This document shows, in pieces, positions 54,001-64,000 of a stretch of DNA of 64,000 bases. Numbering within the stretch: the first letter of the stretch is position 1; each line of letters begins with the position of its first letter. This DNA is from Actinomyces graevenitzii C83 (GTDB lineage Bacteria; Actinomycetota; Actinomycetes; Actinomycetales; Actinomycetaceae): assembly GCF_000239695.1 (NCBI RefSeq), contig NZ_JH470338.1:1696410-1760409 (forward strand), in the 5' to 3' direction. The notes beneath the pieces were generated by a model that did no database searches, was not told the origin of the DNA, and was given only the letters and a program-made list of their open reading frames with translations. The position numbers and the translations under genes were made by a program.

Positions 54001-55575
54001 GGCACGGGTGCACGCATGGTTATCGCCGCTAGTGAGCTCCACCAGCTCATCTAGCGCCTCATACACCGACACGTTCCAGGGGTGACGGCGCTTGTGTAGC
54101 GCGTCCGCGTAGCGTTGCATCCGACGACGCAAAGACACCAGGTGAGCGCGGGTGGTGGCGATAGCCTCCACATCCACCTCAGGCACCTTCACGCCCATAG
54201 CTTCACGGATAGAGGCCGAAGCGTGACGCCTAAAAGCGCCGTCGACAGTTAAATCCAAAACCAAATCAGACAGGCCAGCATCGCGCAGCACCTGCGCCAC
54301 AGCCCGCCCATCAGCCCCGGAGGCTGGAACATGCAGCACATGGCGGCCACTAGCGGCGGCGTCGGCCAAAATAGCGGCCAAAGTCGCGGGCACATCCACC
54401 CCGGGCGGGGCATCCAAAAGCAGCTGGGCGCCCGTGCCCACAGCCTCAATGGCATAGGCCTGGGAAGTGTCTAGATCCCCAATGCCGCGCTCATAGTCAG
54501 GGTCCAAATCCGCGCGGATCGCCGGCGGCAAATCAACATGCAAAGCGGCGCGGGCATGATCGTCCCCCAAAGCGGCGGCAATCAGCGGGTTAGTGCGCAG
54601 CAGCGGAATAACCGCCTCAAAGTCAGCCAGCAGGCTCTGGCCCGGGTGCACAAAAGCACCCACAACCAGGCGCTCGTGATACTCAAAGCCGGGCAGATAC
54701 TCGCGCCCCAAACTGGCAATCCGGGTCAAAACCGCGCGCGGCGTGAACCCACCAGGGCTGATAGCAGCGCGAGCAATAGTTTCCACATCCACCTTGCAGC
54801 CATAAGCCTTAAGGGCCTTAACCAGCACCGGGTTAACCGTGATGGAAGAATCCAAGGTCAACGCACTCTGGGCGGTGTCAGTGCTCAGCCGCACCGGACG
54901 CAGCAAAATCGGGGCGTTAACCGTGCGCACCGGGCCGTCACCCACCTGCTCACTAAACTCAGCCACACCCAACGCCAAATGCACCGCAGCCTGACCAAAC
55001 TGGCGTTGTAGCTGGTGCGAGCGGGTAGCCAGGGCGTTGAAAGAACGCTGCGCCACACTCAGAGAGGCGTTTTCGCGCACCAGGTTACGCAGGCGTGTAG
55101 TGCTGCCGCCGTAAAGCTGCGCCAAGCCCGTGGGGTGACCGTCAGTTAAGTCAATAACCGCCGCATCCAGGAAGCTAACATCGTCAAGGCTAGCTACTTC
55201 CCCCAGCGCGTTAAGCTCAGCCCGCCAGGACTTAATGGCAATATCTAGGGTTTCATCCAGGCTTAAAGGGGCGACGACGTCGTCCGCGTCAGTGCCGTCC
55301 GAAAAGTCTGTGGGGTCTACCTCAAGGCCAGAATGCTTACCAGAGCCAGAAAAACCGGCAGAACCGGCAGAACCAGCTGCGGAGGCGGCGTCGGGAACTG
55401 AAGCGGGGGAGGTGGCGCTCGCGGAGTGGGAGGCGCCCGAATGCGCCGATAGGGGCGCGTCAGTTTCGGTGGGCGCGCTGGTATCGCTTGAATCTGTGGC
55501 GAAGTAGCTCTCTTCCGCAGACGTGTCGGAATTGTGCCTACGATGGCGACCGAAAGAGAAGAAAGCTGGAGTCAT
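51001..55575 (-). CDS. Giant helicase-like protein with decayed ATPase motifs and Vsr-like nuclease tail
   Basis: 1524 residues. After an acidic, Ser-rich N-terminus (about 1-95) comes the actinobacterial SF1-helicase-like core. The position of Walker A (about 390) reads LLLDAPPGVDVPATL, lacking the GK(S/T) of a working P-loop, and the Walker B position (about 925) reads LVIIDASYP in place of DEA. The C-terminal third has helicase-like motifs (PEQSLAVVALNSRHAEAIR, RRDHIIIAVG) and a Vsr/MTES_1575-type endonuclease domain (about 1195-1300, IPLAVGHPDYPDELLVAVLTDDEAY...VRMRERYWVERLERRGW). A Gly/Ala-rich linker precedes a conserved LQAYSDDQLDDLVSWIRSDG tail. The target and role are unknown. Confidence 0.8.
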   Translation of the reverse strand: MTPAFFSFGRHRRHNSDTSAEESYFATDSSDTSAPTETDAPLSAHSGASHSASATSPASVPDAASAAGSAGSAGFSGSGKHSGLEVDPTDFSDGTDADDVVAPLSLDETLDIAIKSWRAELNALGEVASLDDVSFLDAAVIDLTDGHPTGLAQLYGGSTTRLRNLVRENASLSVAQRSFNALATRSHQLQRQFGQAAVHLALGVAEFSEQVGDGPVRTVNAPILLRPVRLSTDTAQSALTLDSSITVNPVLVKALKAYGCKVDVETIARAAISPGGFTPRAVLTRIASLGREYLPGFEYHERLVVGAFVHPGQSLLADFEAVIPLLRTNPLIAAALGDDHARAALHVDLPPAIRADLDPDYERGIGDLDTSQAYAIEAVGTGAQLLLDAPPGVDVPATLAAILADAAASGRHVLHVPASGADGRAVAQVLRDAGLSDLVLDLTVDGAFRRHASASIREAMGVKVPEVDVEAIATTRAHLVSLRRRMQRYADALHKRRHPWNVSVYEALDELVELTSGDNHACTRARISSAGLANLDMQGLSNANKILTQAYDLGILDKDRPANPWSQVPLNSAIMAERTVSKVHELATELLPLVREQISSAITQTELHRPLNLSQWHEQLAMLDGVRESLDVFVPEVFERSAADMVIATATKQWRRDKHVEMSGSDRRRFIKQARSLVRPGRQVEDLYSELVLVQRRREQWQRYSSEGGWPRLPLGLDEMERVAAQTEQMLSELAPLLEGPAEGMDLMEMPIMKLHSMLRELDTEEASAKDIPRINSIEQQLEHYGLTDLVADLAQRQVPKQYLEQELTYCWWSSILAHCLAEDPDMGGLDTTALANLASQLRQADINQVHTLAAPVAQAYAMRVRQEVGADKEQARALYRALGRSDNASLRDVLDTYPLAKIIKPIWIVPPSLVPSVLKPTTQVDLVIIDASYPLPLSQVVPALARSRQLVVVGDSHAVDNGVAGVLAPVLQHVQLSTTRHNLDPEIARFLAANGYADVIDVIPSPPGAQTLTLTAVDGRGTPAPGRNEVETVRAEVDAVVDHIIDAALTRPEQSLAVVALNSRHAEAIRAAVAAETNGSPALEEFFNADKSEPFVVVDISQAYRLRRDHIIIAVGYAKTPNGSLVHSFGQLSTRDGAGGLVAALCASRGTTTVVSCLSAADIDPSRLHGAGERLLRQLLERAQVGPLPLDDAGKAPDRLLLDLALHCFQMGLSVVPRYGTDGPGAIPLAVGHPDYPDELLVAVLTDDEAYMDEPSVRMRERYWVERLERRGWTVYRAFSAGVFVDPSAEAERICQLVLDIVDKRQSVSDDGEAVPELISDDGDSAAAGYGASAGLGAGLGAGAAGGLAGAGAGLGSRSGHITGAGAGATGTGTAGERPVPPPPGLSSSAAGVNAAGSGADQGASAASAHSATAASAHSAATAGQGSEGAGQGAVGTNAAGAGDGAGAGNARERDVRPPIAQGLPLQAYSDDQLDDLVSWIRSDGVERSEDEEVEQLRETLALKRRGTTVDAVLHHAVKRGRS

Positions 55576-55635
55576 GGCCCTAGATTAACTGGCTAAAGTT
55601 ACCGCTCGGGGCAGGGCGCGCTAAAAAGTTGACTT

Positions 55636-55663
55636 TTGTTATGGGGCCTTAATGGGCTATAGT
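55636..55663 (+). promoter_or_regulatory. Promoter of the SRP RNA gene
   Basis: TATAGT at 55658-55663 with TTGTTA at 55636-55641, spacer 16, placing the start about 8 bases later at the RNA's 5' end. A TTGACT also lies at 55629. Confidence 0.6.
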
Positions 55664-55670
55664 CGTGCGT

Positions 55671-55756
55671 GCCCCTCGTGTGGCGTTATCTCGTGAACTC
55701 CCCCAGGACCGGAAGGTAGCAAGGGTAAGCGGGCTCTGGCGGGTGCGCGAGGGGTT
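55671..55756 (+). ncRNA. ffs: Signal recognition particle RNA (small bacterial type, 4.5S)
   Basis: The apical domain has the invariant CCAGGACCGGAAGGTAGCA-type segment (55693-55713) with the GGAA tetraloop and the AGCAAGG internal loop. The ends CCCCTCG and CGAGGGG close the rod, followed by TTTTTG. It lies just before dnaX, its usual place in actinobacteria. It binds Ffh and targets membrane proteins to SecYEG. Confidence 0.96.
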
Positions 55757-55872
55757 TTTGCTGCCCTTTTAGGCGTCGATCGCGGCGGACGGATTACGCT
55801 AGACGGTAGCGCTGCAGCGCTATTGCGTCGAGCCTGCGTGCTTGGGATTAGCAAAGCGTTTAGAGTTCAGCT

Positions 55873-58800
55873 GTGACCACTGCTCTGTATCGCCGCTACC
55901 GCCCCGACACTTTTCAACAGGTGATTGGTCAAGAGCACGTGACCGAGCCGCTGATGGCTGCTCTGCGTGCGAACCGCGTTAACCACGCCTACCTGTTCTC
56001 CGGGCCGCGTGGCTGCGGTAAAACCACTAGTGCTCGCATTTTGGCCCGTTGTCTCAACTGTGAGCAGGGGCCGACAGATACTCCTTGCGGGGTGTGTCCC
56101 TCCTGCGTGGATTTAGCTACCGGCGGCAGTGGCTCACTGGATGTGGTGGAGATTGACGCCGCCTCCCACAACAGCGTGGAGGACGCCCGTGAGCTGCGTG
56201 AACGTGCCTCGTTTGCACCGGCCCGGGATACTTACAAGATTTTTATTCTCGACGAAGCCCATATGGTCACTAATCAGGGCTTTAACGCTTTGCTGAAGCT
56301 GGTGGAGGAGCCGCCGCCGCATGTGAAGTTCATTTTTGCCACCACCGAGCCTGAGAAGGTGATTGGCACTATTCGCTCGCGCACCCACCACTATCCTTTC
56401 CGTCTGGTGCCGCCGCCGGTGTTGGAGGACTATTTGCGCCAGCTTTGCCACAGCGAAAAGGTTGAGGTGGGCGACGGGGTGTTGCCGCTGGTGGTGCGGG
56501 CTGGTGGGGGCTCGGTGCGTGACACCTTGTCGGTGCTTGACCAGCTAATTGGTGGCTCTGACGGCAAAGTTGATTATGAGCAGGCCATTGGTTTGCTGGG
56601 GTTCACTGACATTTCTTTGCTTGATCAGTGCGTGGATGCGATTGCTGCCCGCGACGGCGCCGCCTGCTTTGAGGTGGTGCAGCGCGTGGTTTCCTCTGGT
56701 CACGATCCGCGCCGGTTTGTGGAGGATCTGCTGCAGCGTCTGCGTGACCTGCTGATTTTGGCTGTGGCCGGGGATCAGGCGCAGGCGGCTTTGGGTTCGC
56801 TGCCGGTGGATCAGCTGGAGCGGATGCAGGTGCAGGCGCGCGCTTTGGGAGCTGGACAGTTGTCTCGCTGTGCGGACATGTGTGCTGCTGCCTTGGGCAC
56901 CATGGTGGGGGCTACTAGCCCGCGTTTGCAGCTTGAGTTGTTGATGGCCCGCCTGCTGGTGGTGGGTTTGGCCCAGCCGACGACGGCGCCGCGCTCCCTG
57001 CCTGGTGGTGGCTCTCAGGGTGTGGTTGGGGCCCAGGGTCAAGATGGCGCCGGGCGCGCCTCGGTGGGTTCGGGGCGCACCCCGGAGGGCTCTGGCCGTG
57101 AGGCGGCGCGGGCTGCTTTGCAACGCGCAAATATGGCAATTCCAGTGCTTGCTGAGGCCCCAAGTGGGCCTGGCGTCGGGGGAGGCGTTGGCATGAATGT
57201 GCCAGTGGCGCCCAACGCCCCAGCTGCCCCTAGCGTTCCGGGCAGTGTTCCGGGCACGCCCAGCGTTCCGGCTGGTCCTAGTGCTGCTAGTGCAGCTTCC
57301 AGCGCGCCTGCGGCGCGCTCTGCCGCAGGGGCTGGACCTGCAACTGCTGGATCCGCTGCGCAAACCCGCTCGGCTGCCCAGGCGGCAAATAGCGCGGCTG
57401 TCCGCCCTGCCCAGGGGCCGGGGGCTGGCTCGTCGTCGCCGTCGGAGCTGATTCGTAACCGTTGGGGCGAAGTGCTGGCCAAAGTTAAGGCCGCTAGCCG
57501 CGTGACTAACGCCCTGGTGGGGGCTAATGCGCAGCCGGGCAAGGTGTCGGGCGAGACTTTTACGCTGATTTTCGCCTCGCCGGGCCTGGTGCGCAGCTTT
57601 AACTCTGGGCGTCACCCGCAGGTGGTGGCCGGGGCACTGTATGAAGCTTTGGGTTTGCGTCTGCAGGTTCAGGCAGTTAGCGACGGCGAAGCAGCAACGG
57701 TTGCTGAGCCCGGCTCAGCCCCCTATCCACCTAGTGCAGCTAGCGCCACTCATGTAGGCGGCCGCCAAGGCCGTGGCAATGAGACGGCAGGCGGCCAGAC
57801 AGAGCAGGTGCAGGGACGCGCCCAGCACCCAGGGGCTGGGGGCGCAGGGCCCCGAGAATCACGCTCTGCACAATCGCAGCCTGCGCAGCGCTCGGAATCT
57901 CAGCGCGCAGACTCGCGCCCTGCGCAGCGCTCCAAGCCGACTCGGCGTGAAGCTACTCCGGCGCGCGAGGCGGCCCCTTCAGCTTGGGACCAACCGGCTC
58001 CAGCCAGTTGGGATGAAGACTGGGAAGTAGTGCAAATCCCCAACTCGGGTAGTGCTGGGCCAGGCGGCGCTGAGGCGCCGGTAGACCAGGCCTCCAGTGA
58101 ATCAAATAGCGGCGCCCTCATGGGTGGCCCTGCTGGCGGCGTCCCCACGGGTGGTCCCGCTGGTGGCGTCCCTACCGGGGCTCGGGCTGGTGATCCTGCT
58201 AGCATCCCCGCTGGTGGCCCCACGGATGGTCCACAAACCATGGGTGGCCCGCAAGCCGCTGGCTCCACACAGGCCGGTGGTCAGGACGATTGGGCTGGTG
58301 GCGGCCAGTTTGATCAGACGCAAGACAGTGTCTACTTTGGTGGCCCGGCGCAGGATGAAGGGCAAGCTAGAGGCCAGTTTGATGCCGTGCCAGGCGGCGC
58401 AAGCTCTGGCCTGGCAACAGTAACCGCAGGCAGCGCCGCAATTGCAGCCGCCAGTGCAGCTTCAGCCAGCTCCCACTTGGCGCCAGCTAGCCCAATAGCG
58501 CCAGCCACTCCTATGGCTTCAGCTGGTTCCAGCACAGCCGCTGCGGCCCTGGCTGCCTCGCGCGCCAACCACCCCTCCAATGGCGCGGCCAGTGCAAACA
58601 CCTGGGAAAGCACCTGGGAGGCCGCCCCGATTCCCACGCCAGACAACTACACGCCGGTAGCGCCAGAGCCTGGACTAGCCACTGTCCACCGCCTGCACCC
58701 CCTGCCCTCGCTACCCAATGCGGGAGCACAGTCAGCCCCGGCTCCAGAAGCAGCCCACAGCTGGCAACCCGATCCGGGTGCCTCCAGCCGCATGGCCCAA

Positions 58801-58980
58801 GCCATCGCCGCTGCCAGGGCCGCAGCTAACGCGGGCGGCGTCGTCGACGATGAAGAAGACATGCCCTCCATGGACGACGCGGACGCAGACGAATCCGGCG
58901 CCGTGGGCATAGAAGTAGTCAAACGCCTGCTGGGTGCGAAAGTAATTGAAGAAGTAACCGTGCGGGCAGATGATCGCTAA
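55873..58980 (+). CDS. dnaX: DNA polymerase III gamma/tau subunit
   Basis: 1035 residues. The N-terminal AAA+ clamp-loader module has Walker A GPRGCGKT (44-51), a zinc-binding Cys cluster (60-78), a DEAH-type Walker B (FILDEAHM) and sensor 1 (FIFATTEP). Domain III ends at about 365. It is followed by an Ala/Gly/Pro/Ser-rich region of 600 residues with one folded segment (about 520-610, LIRNRWGEVLAKVKAASRVTNAL, typical of tau domain IV) and a conserved C-terminus GIEVVKRLLGAKVIEEV. The tail is much longer than in most relatives. The start is GTG at 55873. No obvious slippery site for a gamma product was seen. Confidence 0.96.
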   Translation: MTTALYRRYRPDTFQQVIGQEHVTEPLMAALRANRVNHAYLFSGPRGCGKTTSARILARCLNCEQGPTDTPCGVCPSCVDLATGGSGSLDVVEIDAASHNSVEDARELRERASFAPARDTYKIFILDEAHMVTNQGFNALLKLVEEPPPHVKFIFATTEPEKVIGTIRSRTHHYPFRLVPPPVLEDYLRQLCHSEKVEVGDGVLPLVVRAGGGSVRDTLSVLDQLIGGSDGKVDYEQAIGLLGFTDISLLDQCVDAIAARDGAACFEVVQRVVSSGHDPRRFVEDLLQRLRDLLILAVAGDQAQAALGSLPVDQLERMQVQARALGAGQLSRCADMCAAALGTMVGATSPRLQLELLMARLLVVGLAQPTTAPRSLPGGGSQGVVGAQGQDGAGRASVGSGRTPEGSGREAARAALQRANMAIPVLAEAPSGPGVGGGVGMNVPVAPNAPAAPSVPGSVPGTPSVPAGPSAASAASSAPAARSAAGAGPATAGSAAQTRSAAQAANSAAVRPAQGPGAGSSSPSELIRNRWGEVLAKVKAASRVTNALVGANAQPGKVSGETFTLIFASPGLVRSFNSGRHPQVVAGALYEALGLRLQVQAVSDGEAATVAEPGSAPYPPSAASATHVGGRQGRGNETAGGQTEQVQGRAQHPGAGGAGPRESRSAQSQPAQRSESQRADSRPAQRSKPTRREATPAREAAPSAWDQPAPASWDEDWEVVQIPNSGSAGPGGAEAPVDQASSESNSGALMGGPAGGVPTGGPAGGVPTGARAGDPASIPAGGPTDGPQTMGGPQAAGSTQAGGQDDWAGGGQFDQTQDSVYFGGPAQDEGQARGQFDAVPGGASSGLATVTAGSAAIAAASAASASSHLAPASPIAPATPMASAGSSTAAAALAASRANHPSNGAASANTWESTWEAAPIPTPDNYTPVAPEPGLATVHRLHPLPSLPNAGAQSAPAPEAAHSWQPDPGASSRMAQAIAAARAAANAGGVVDDEEDMPSMDDADADESGAVGIEVVKRLLGAKVIEEVTVRADDR

Positions 58981-59208
58981 AGACGTATCTGAGCGTTAAA
59001 GGCGCGGCACTGCTGCAATCGATGCCTGGCGCGAGTTGCTGGCTTAGCGCGGCCCCAGCCGTCAGCCTGCGGCTCCAACCGTCGGCCCAGCCGCTCAGCC
59101 GCCAGCTCGCACGTCCAGCTACCGGCTTACGGCCCTAGCCACCGGCTCGCGCAATCAACCACAGCCCCACACCCCATTAGCTGCCAATAACAACCCAAGG
59201 AGACGTAA

Positions 59209-59811
59209 GTGCCCGCCATTTACGAAGGCGCAGTACAAGACCTGATCGACGAACTAGGCGCCTTGCCGGGGATCGGCCCCAAATCAGCCCAGCGCATCGC
59301 CTTCCACATCCTTGGCGCCGACGCCGCCGACGTAAACCGGCTGGCCCAAGCCCTAACCGCTGTAAAAGCCAAAGTACGTTTTTGTGAAACTTGCGGAAAC
59401 GTTTCGGAGGAAGAGCAGTGCAATATCTGCCGTGATCCGCGCCGTGACCAGGGGCTAATCTGCGTGGTGGAAGAGCCTAAAGACGTCGTCGCCGTTGAAA
59501 GAACCCGCGAATACCGGGGCCTTTACCACGTGCTAGGCGGCGCCATTGACCCCCTCAACGGCATCGGCCCAGATGAGCTGCGGGTGCGCCAACTATTGGC
59601 CCGGCTGACCCCACAAGTGCAAGAAGTAATCATTGCCACTGACCCAAATATCGAGGGGGAGGCCACAGCAACCTACCTGGCACGTATGCTGACCAGCATG
59701 AACGTGCCTGTCTCACGTCTGGCGTCCGGTCTGCCGGTGGGCGGCGATCTGGAATATGCTGATGAAATCACGCTCGGTCGCGCTTTTGAAGGTCGGCGCC
59801 GGGTTGAGTAA
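59209..59811 (+). CDS. recR: Recombination protein RecR
   Basis: 200 residues. The helix-hairpin-helix [17 protein letters not shown], a zinc finger [16 protein letters not shown], a Toprim domain ([34 protein letters not shown]) and a Walker-like C-terminus are all present. Family knowledge: RecR works with RecO/RecF to load RecA at gaps. The start is GTG at 59209 behind AAGGAG. Downstream of dnaX as in many bacteria; 230 bases of GC-rich, degenerate repeat sequence separate them. Confidence 0.97.
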   Translation: MPAIYEGAVQDLIDELGALPGIGPKSAQRIAFHILGADAADVNRLAQALTAVKAKVRFCETCGNVSEEEQCNICRDPRRDQGLICVVEEPKDVVAVERTREYRGLYHVLGGAIDPLNGIGPDELRVRQLLARLTPQVQEVIIATDPNIEGEATATYLARMLTSMNVPVSRLASGLPVGGDLEYADEITLGRAFEGRRRVE

Positions 59812-59856
59812 CGCCAAAAAGACGCTACGCGCAGGCTAAAAACAGAAAGGACCTTT

Positions 59857-62318
<2,462 letters not shown>

Positions 62319-62321
62319 CCA

Positions 62322-62393
62322 CCCAGCCCGCTGCGCGGTCCAAACCGGCTTAAACCGCCCAGCCCGCTGCGCGGTCCAAACCGGCTTAAACCG
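62322..62393. repeat. Two 36-base tandem repeats downstream of asd
   Basis: A unit beginning CCCAGCCCGCTGCGCGGTCC and ending GGCTTAAACCG occurs twice without change at 62322 and 62358. A third, partial copy begins at 62394. Confidence 0.85.
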
Positions 62394-62473
62394 GCCAGCT
62401 GTGCGGCTGTGTGCTGGCTGGCCCGCAGCCATAACCCGGCTGGCCGCACGCAGCTGCGCTGAAACTGAACCAA

Positions 62474-62519
62474 ACAAGCGTTGCCCGGGGCGATTTTCAT
62501 CGCCCCGGGCAACGCTTGT
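62474..62519. terminator. Long perfect hairpin after the ask-asd operon
   Basis: Twenty-one-base perfect arms from ACAAGCGTTGCCCGGGGCGA to its complement, with a 4-base TTTC loop. The U-tail is poor (TCTTAC). Probably the operon terminator; it is exceptionally long for one. Confidence 0.7.
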
Positions 62520-62663
62520 CTTACCCTCATGTATAAGTTATTAACAACTTATCATGCAGTTTTCCCCGGAATGCTGCGCTTAGCCTTCTTTGGACTCAAT
62601 TTCGGGCAAAAACGCTGGTGAAAACACCCGCCCTAGATGTATTTGAGCTTGTAATATGCAGAT

Positions 62664-64000
62664 ATGGCTGATCCTTTGTTTCCGATGACGCTAGGCGTTG
62701 GTGCGTCTTTAGTTAAGGTACTTCTGCAAGCTAATGACTACGCAACAGAAGCTAACTCTGTCGGGGTTGCAAAAGAAGTATTCGGCATTCTGTCTTGGTG
62801 GAAGATCCGTGGCGGTGATGCCGATGACCAACTTGCTAAGCAGATTGCTGAAGTTCTGGCGGAAAAGACTCGCGGCATGTATGAGGAGTGTCGTGATCAG
62901 GGTATTGATGAGGAGCAGCTAGGGGGTGTTGTTACTGAGGTTGAGATTATTTTCAATAAAGTTGTTGAAAATGATGAATTACTCTTTTTAGCTGTAAACG
63001 ATCCTGACAGTTTCTCTGAGGTACTTCAGGGTGATATTGGGCAGCGGCGTAAAAATATTGAATCTCGACTTGAGCCCTATTTTGATAAACTTGTTGAGGC
63101 TGCGGTTGATGAGTATGTCAAGCTTGCGCCTTGGTCACCAAAATTCCAGATCGAGGCACTTAAAGACCTTACCAATAAGGTTGCTGAAATTCTGAAAAAC
63201 ACTGCCAAAGAATCGGTTATTTTCGGGAGACGCCCAGATATTGCTGACTCTTATTATATTGAGCGTGAAGAACAGGTACGACTGTACAACCGAGTAAAGA
63301 AAGACCCTCGGCTGCGACTAGTCTTGGTTGGGATGCATGGTTGCGGTAAATCGCAGTTGGCTTCTGACCTTGCACAACAGTGTGAGAAGCAGGGATGGAG
63401 CCTTGTTGCCTGGATTAACGCAGCCTCTAGAGAATCTGTACAAAGTGATTTGGCCGAACTCGCTCAGCGGCTTCCAATTGATCGAAGTGATGAACCTACT
63501 CAGGATCAGTTAATCAATCGTTGTCTTGATTATTTCAAGTCTGCCAACGCCACTGACAGACTTATTGTCTTTGATAATGTTGAAGATATTAACGATCTCA
63601 CTGGTTTAGTTCCGCGCGGTGACGGCTTGCGGGTGGTAGCTACTACCACAAATGAGTACGGTTGGAAGAACCAATCCTGGGATCAAATCAAGATTGGTGT
63701 ATTTTCTCGTGAGGACTCAATTGAGTTTTATGAGCAGATGTTGGCTGAGCGTGAGTGGGTGTTGGGTCCTGATCACCCTTATACGTTAACCGCCCGTAAC
63801 AACCTGGCTGGCGCTTATAAGTCTGCTGGGCGTTTTGGTGAGGCGATTGAGTTGTATGAGCGGGTGTTGGCTGAGCGTGAGCGTGTGTTGGGGGCTGATC
63901 ACCCTGATACGTTAACCGTCCGCAACAACCTGGCTGTCGCTTATGACTCTGTTGGCGTTTTGGTGAGGCGATTGAGCTGTTTGAGCGGGTGTTGGCTGAG
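62664..64000 (+). CDS. STAND ATPase: NB-ARC domain with TPR repeats (partial, frameshifted)
   Basis: At least 430 residues; runs off the right edge. Residues 1-190 are a helical domain I do not recognise. A P-loop GMHGCGKS at about 223-230, a Walker B LIVFDNVED and an RVVATTTNEYGW sensor define an NB-ARC core. It passes at FSREDSIEFYEQMLAE straight into 42-residue TPR units (LGPDHPYTLTARNNLAGAYKSAGRFGEAIELYERVLAE), without the usual winged-helix region. In the second unit a GGG to GG change near 63955 shifts the frame. GC content is lower than in neighbours, suggesting transfer. NB-ARC/TPR proteins include anti-phage sensors; that role here is inference. Confidence 0.75.
   Translation, partial: MADPLFPMTLGVGASLVKVLLQANDYATEANSVGVAKEVFGILSWWKIRGGDADDQLAKQIAEVLAEKTRGMYEECRDQGIDEEQLGGVVTEVEIIFNKVVENDELLFLAVNDPDSFSEVLQGDIGQRRKNIESRLEPYFDKLVEAAVDEYVKLAPWSPKFQIEALKDLTNKVAEILKNTAKESVIFGRRPDIADSYYIEREEQVRLYNRVKKDPRLRLVLVGMHGCGKSQLASDLAQQCEKQGWSLVAWINAASRESVQSDLAELAQRLPIDRSDEPTQDQLINRCLDYFKSANATDRLIVFDNVEDINDLTGLVPRGDGLRVVATTTNEYGWKNQSWDQIKIGVFSREDSIEFYEQMLAEREWVLGPDHPYTLTARNNLAGAYKSAGRFGEAIELYERVLAERERVLGADHPDTLTVRNNLAVAYDSVGVLVRRLSCLSGCWL

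Noticed and set aside
55657..55854. Minus-strand frame across the SRP RNA
   Set aside because: It overlaps the whole of a well-defined structural RNA.

Overview
This window looks like a chromosomal segment of a moderately high-GC actinobacterium, most likely in or near the Actinomycetaceae; the species cannot be named from the sequence. The evidence is the set of lineage-typical genes and neighbourhoods: DUF3027 / DUF2530 / NCS2 permease, a DtxR regulator with the classical metal-ligand numbering, a Hsp90-like gene with YbjN and TPR partners, 5-formyl-THF cyclo-ligase beside a Glp (MoeA-like) and GlpR-like pair, DUF4921, and the order SRP RNA - dnaX - recR - ask - asd. GTG starts, one-base TGATG gene overlaps and Ala/Pro/Gly-rich linkers are frequent.

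Layout. 1-7.8 kb: an HD-family remnant at the edge, a PhoP/PhoR-like two-component pair, a NYN-domain protein, PspA with a membrane coiled-coil partner, a class-I amidotransferase and a DUF3027 protein. 7.8-13.2 kb: a DUF2530-type membrane protein with a very long low-complexity N-terminus, a purine permease, an MFS exporter and DtxR/IdeR. 13.2-17.5 kb: an NlpC/P60 cell-wall hydrolase behind a structured leader, a tandem universal stress protein, tRNA-Arg(CCT) and an OmpA-domain lipoprotein. 17.6-23.4 kb: a tightly coupled YbjN-YbjN-Hsp90-TPR operon. 23.4-30.3 kb: a complete peptide-type ABC importer preceded by a cysteine-rich leader peptide with mutually exclusive RNA pairings, followed by a glutathione-transferase-like gene. 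30.4-36.8 kb: GNAT, HAD, NAD synthetase, DHA2 drug exporter and its TetR regulator, with a near-consensus parS site upstream. 36.8-38.3 kb: a small scar of foreign DNA with a frameshifted phage terminase small subunit, an orphan membrane protein and another degenerate fragment. 38.3-50.1 kb: PH-domain protein, MscL, SAF-domain protein, folate enzyme, Glp/GlpR-like pair, tRNA-Ala(CGC), RlmC, SemiSWEET, DUF4921 and a cation/proton antiporter. 50.4-62.3 kb: a giant helicase-like protein with decayed ATPase motifs and a Vsr-like nuclease tail, then SRP RNA, dnaX, recR, ask and asd. 62.6-64 kb: an AT-richer STAND (NB-ARC/TPR) gene that runs off the window and carries a frameshift.

Most striking observations: (1) the candidate cysteine attenuator ahead of the ABC importer, with a 13-residue peptide containing a triple-Cys run and two long-range complementary pairs; (2) two dispersed copies of a 3'-UTR hairpin, downstream of mscL and of the antiporter, that show compensatory base changes; (3) a parS-like 15/16 match; (4) the Hsp90-TPR-YbjN operon; (5) the helicase/Vsr fusion with lost Walker residues; (6) the NB-ARC/TPR gene with an apparent internal deletion and a one-base frameshift in near-identical repeats. 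No CRISPR array, intact insertion sequence or intact prophage was seen.
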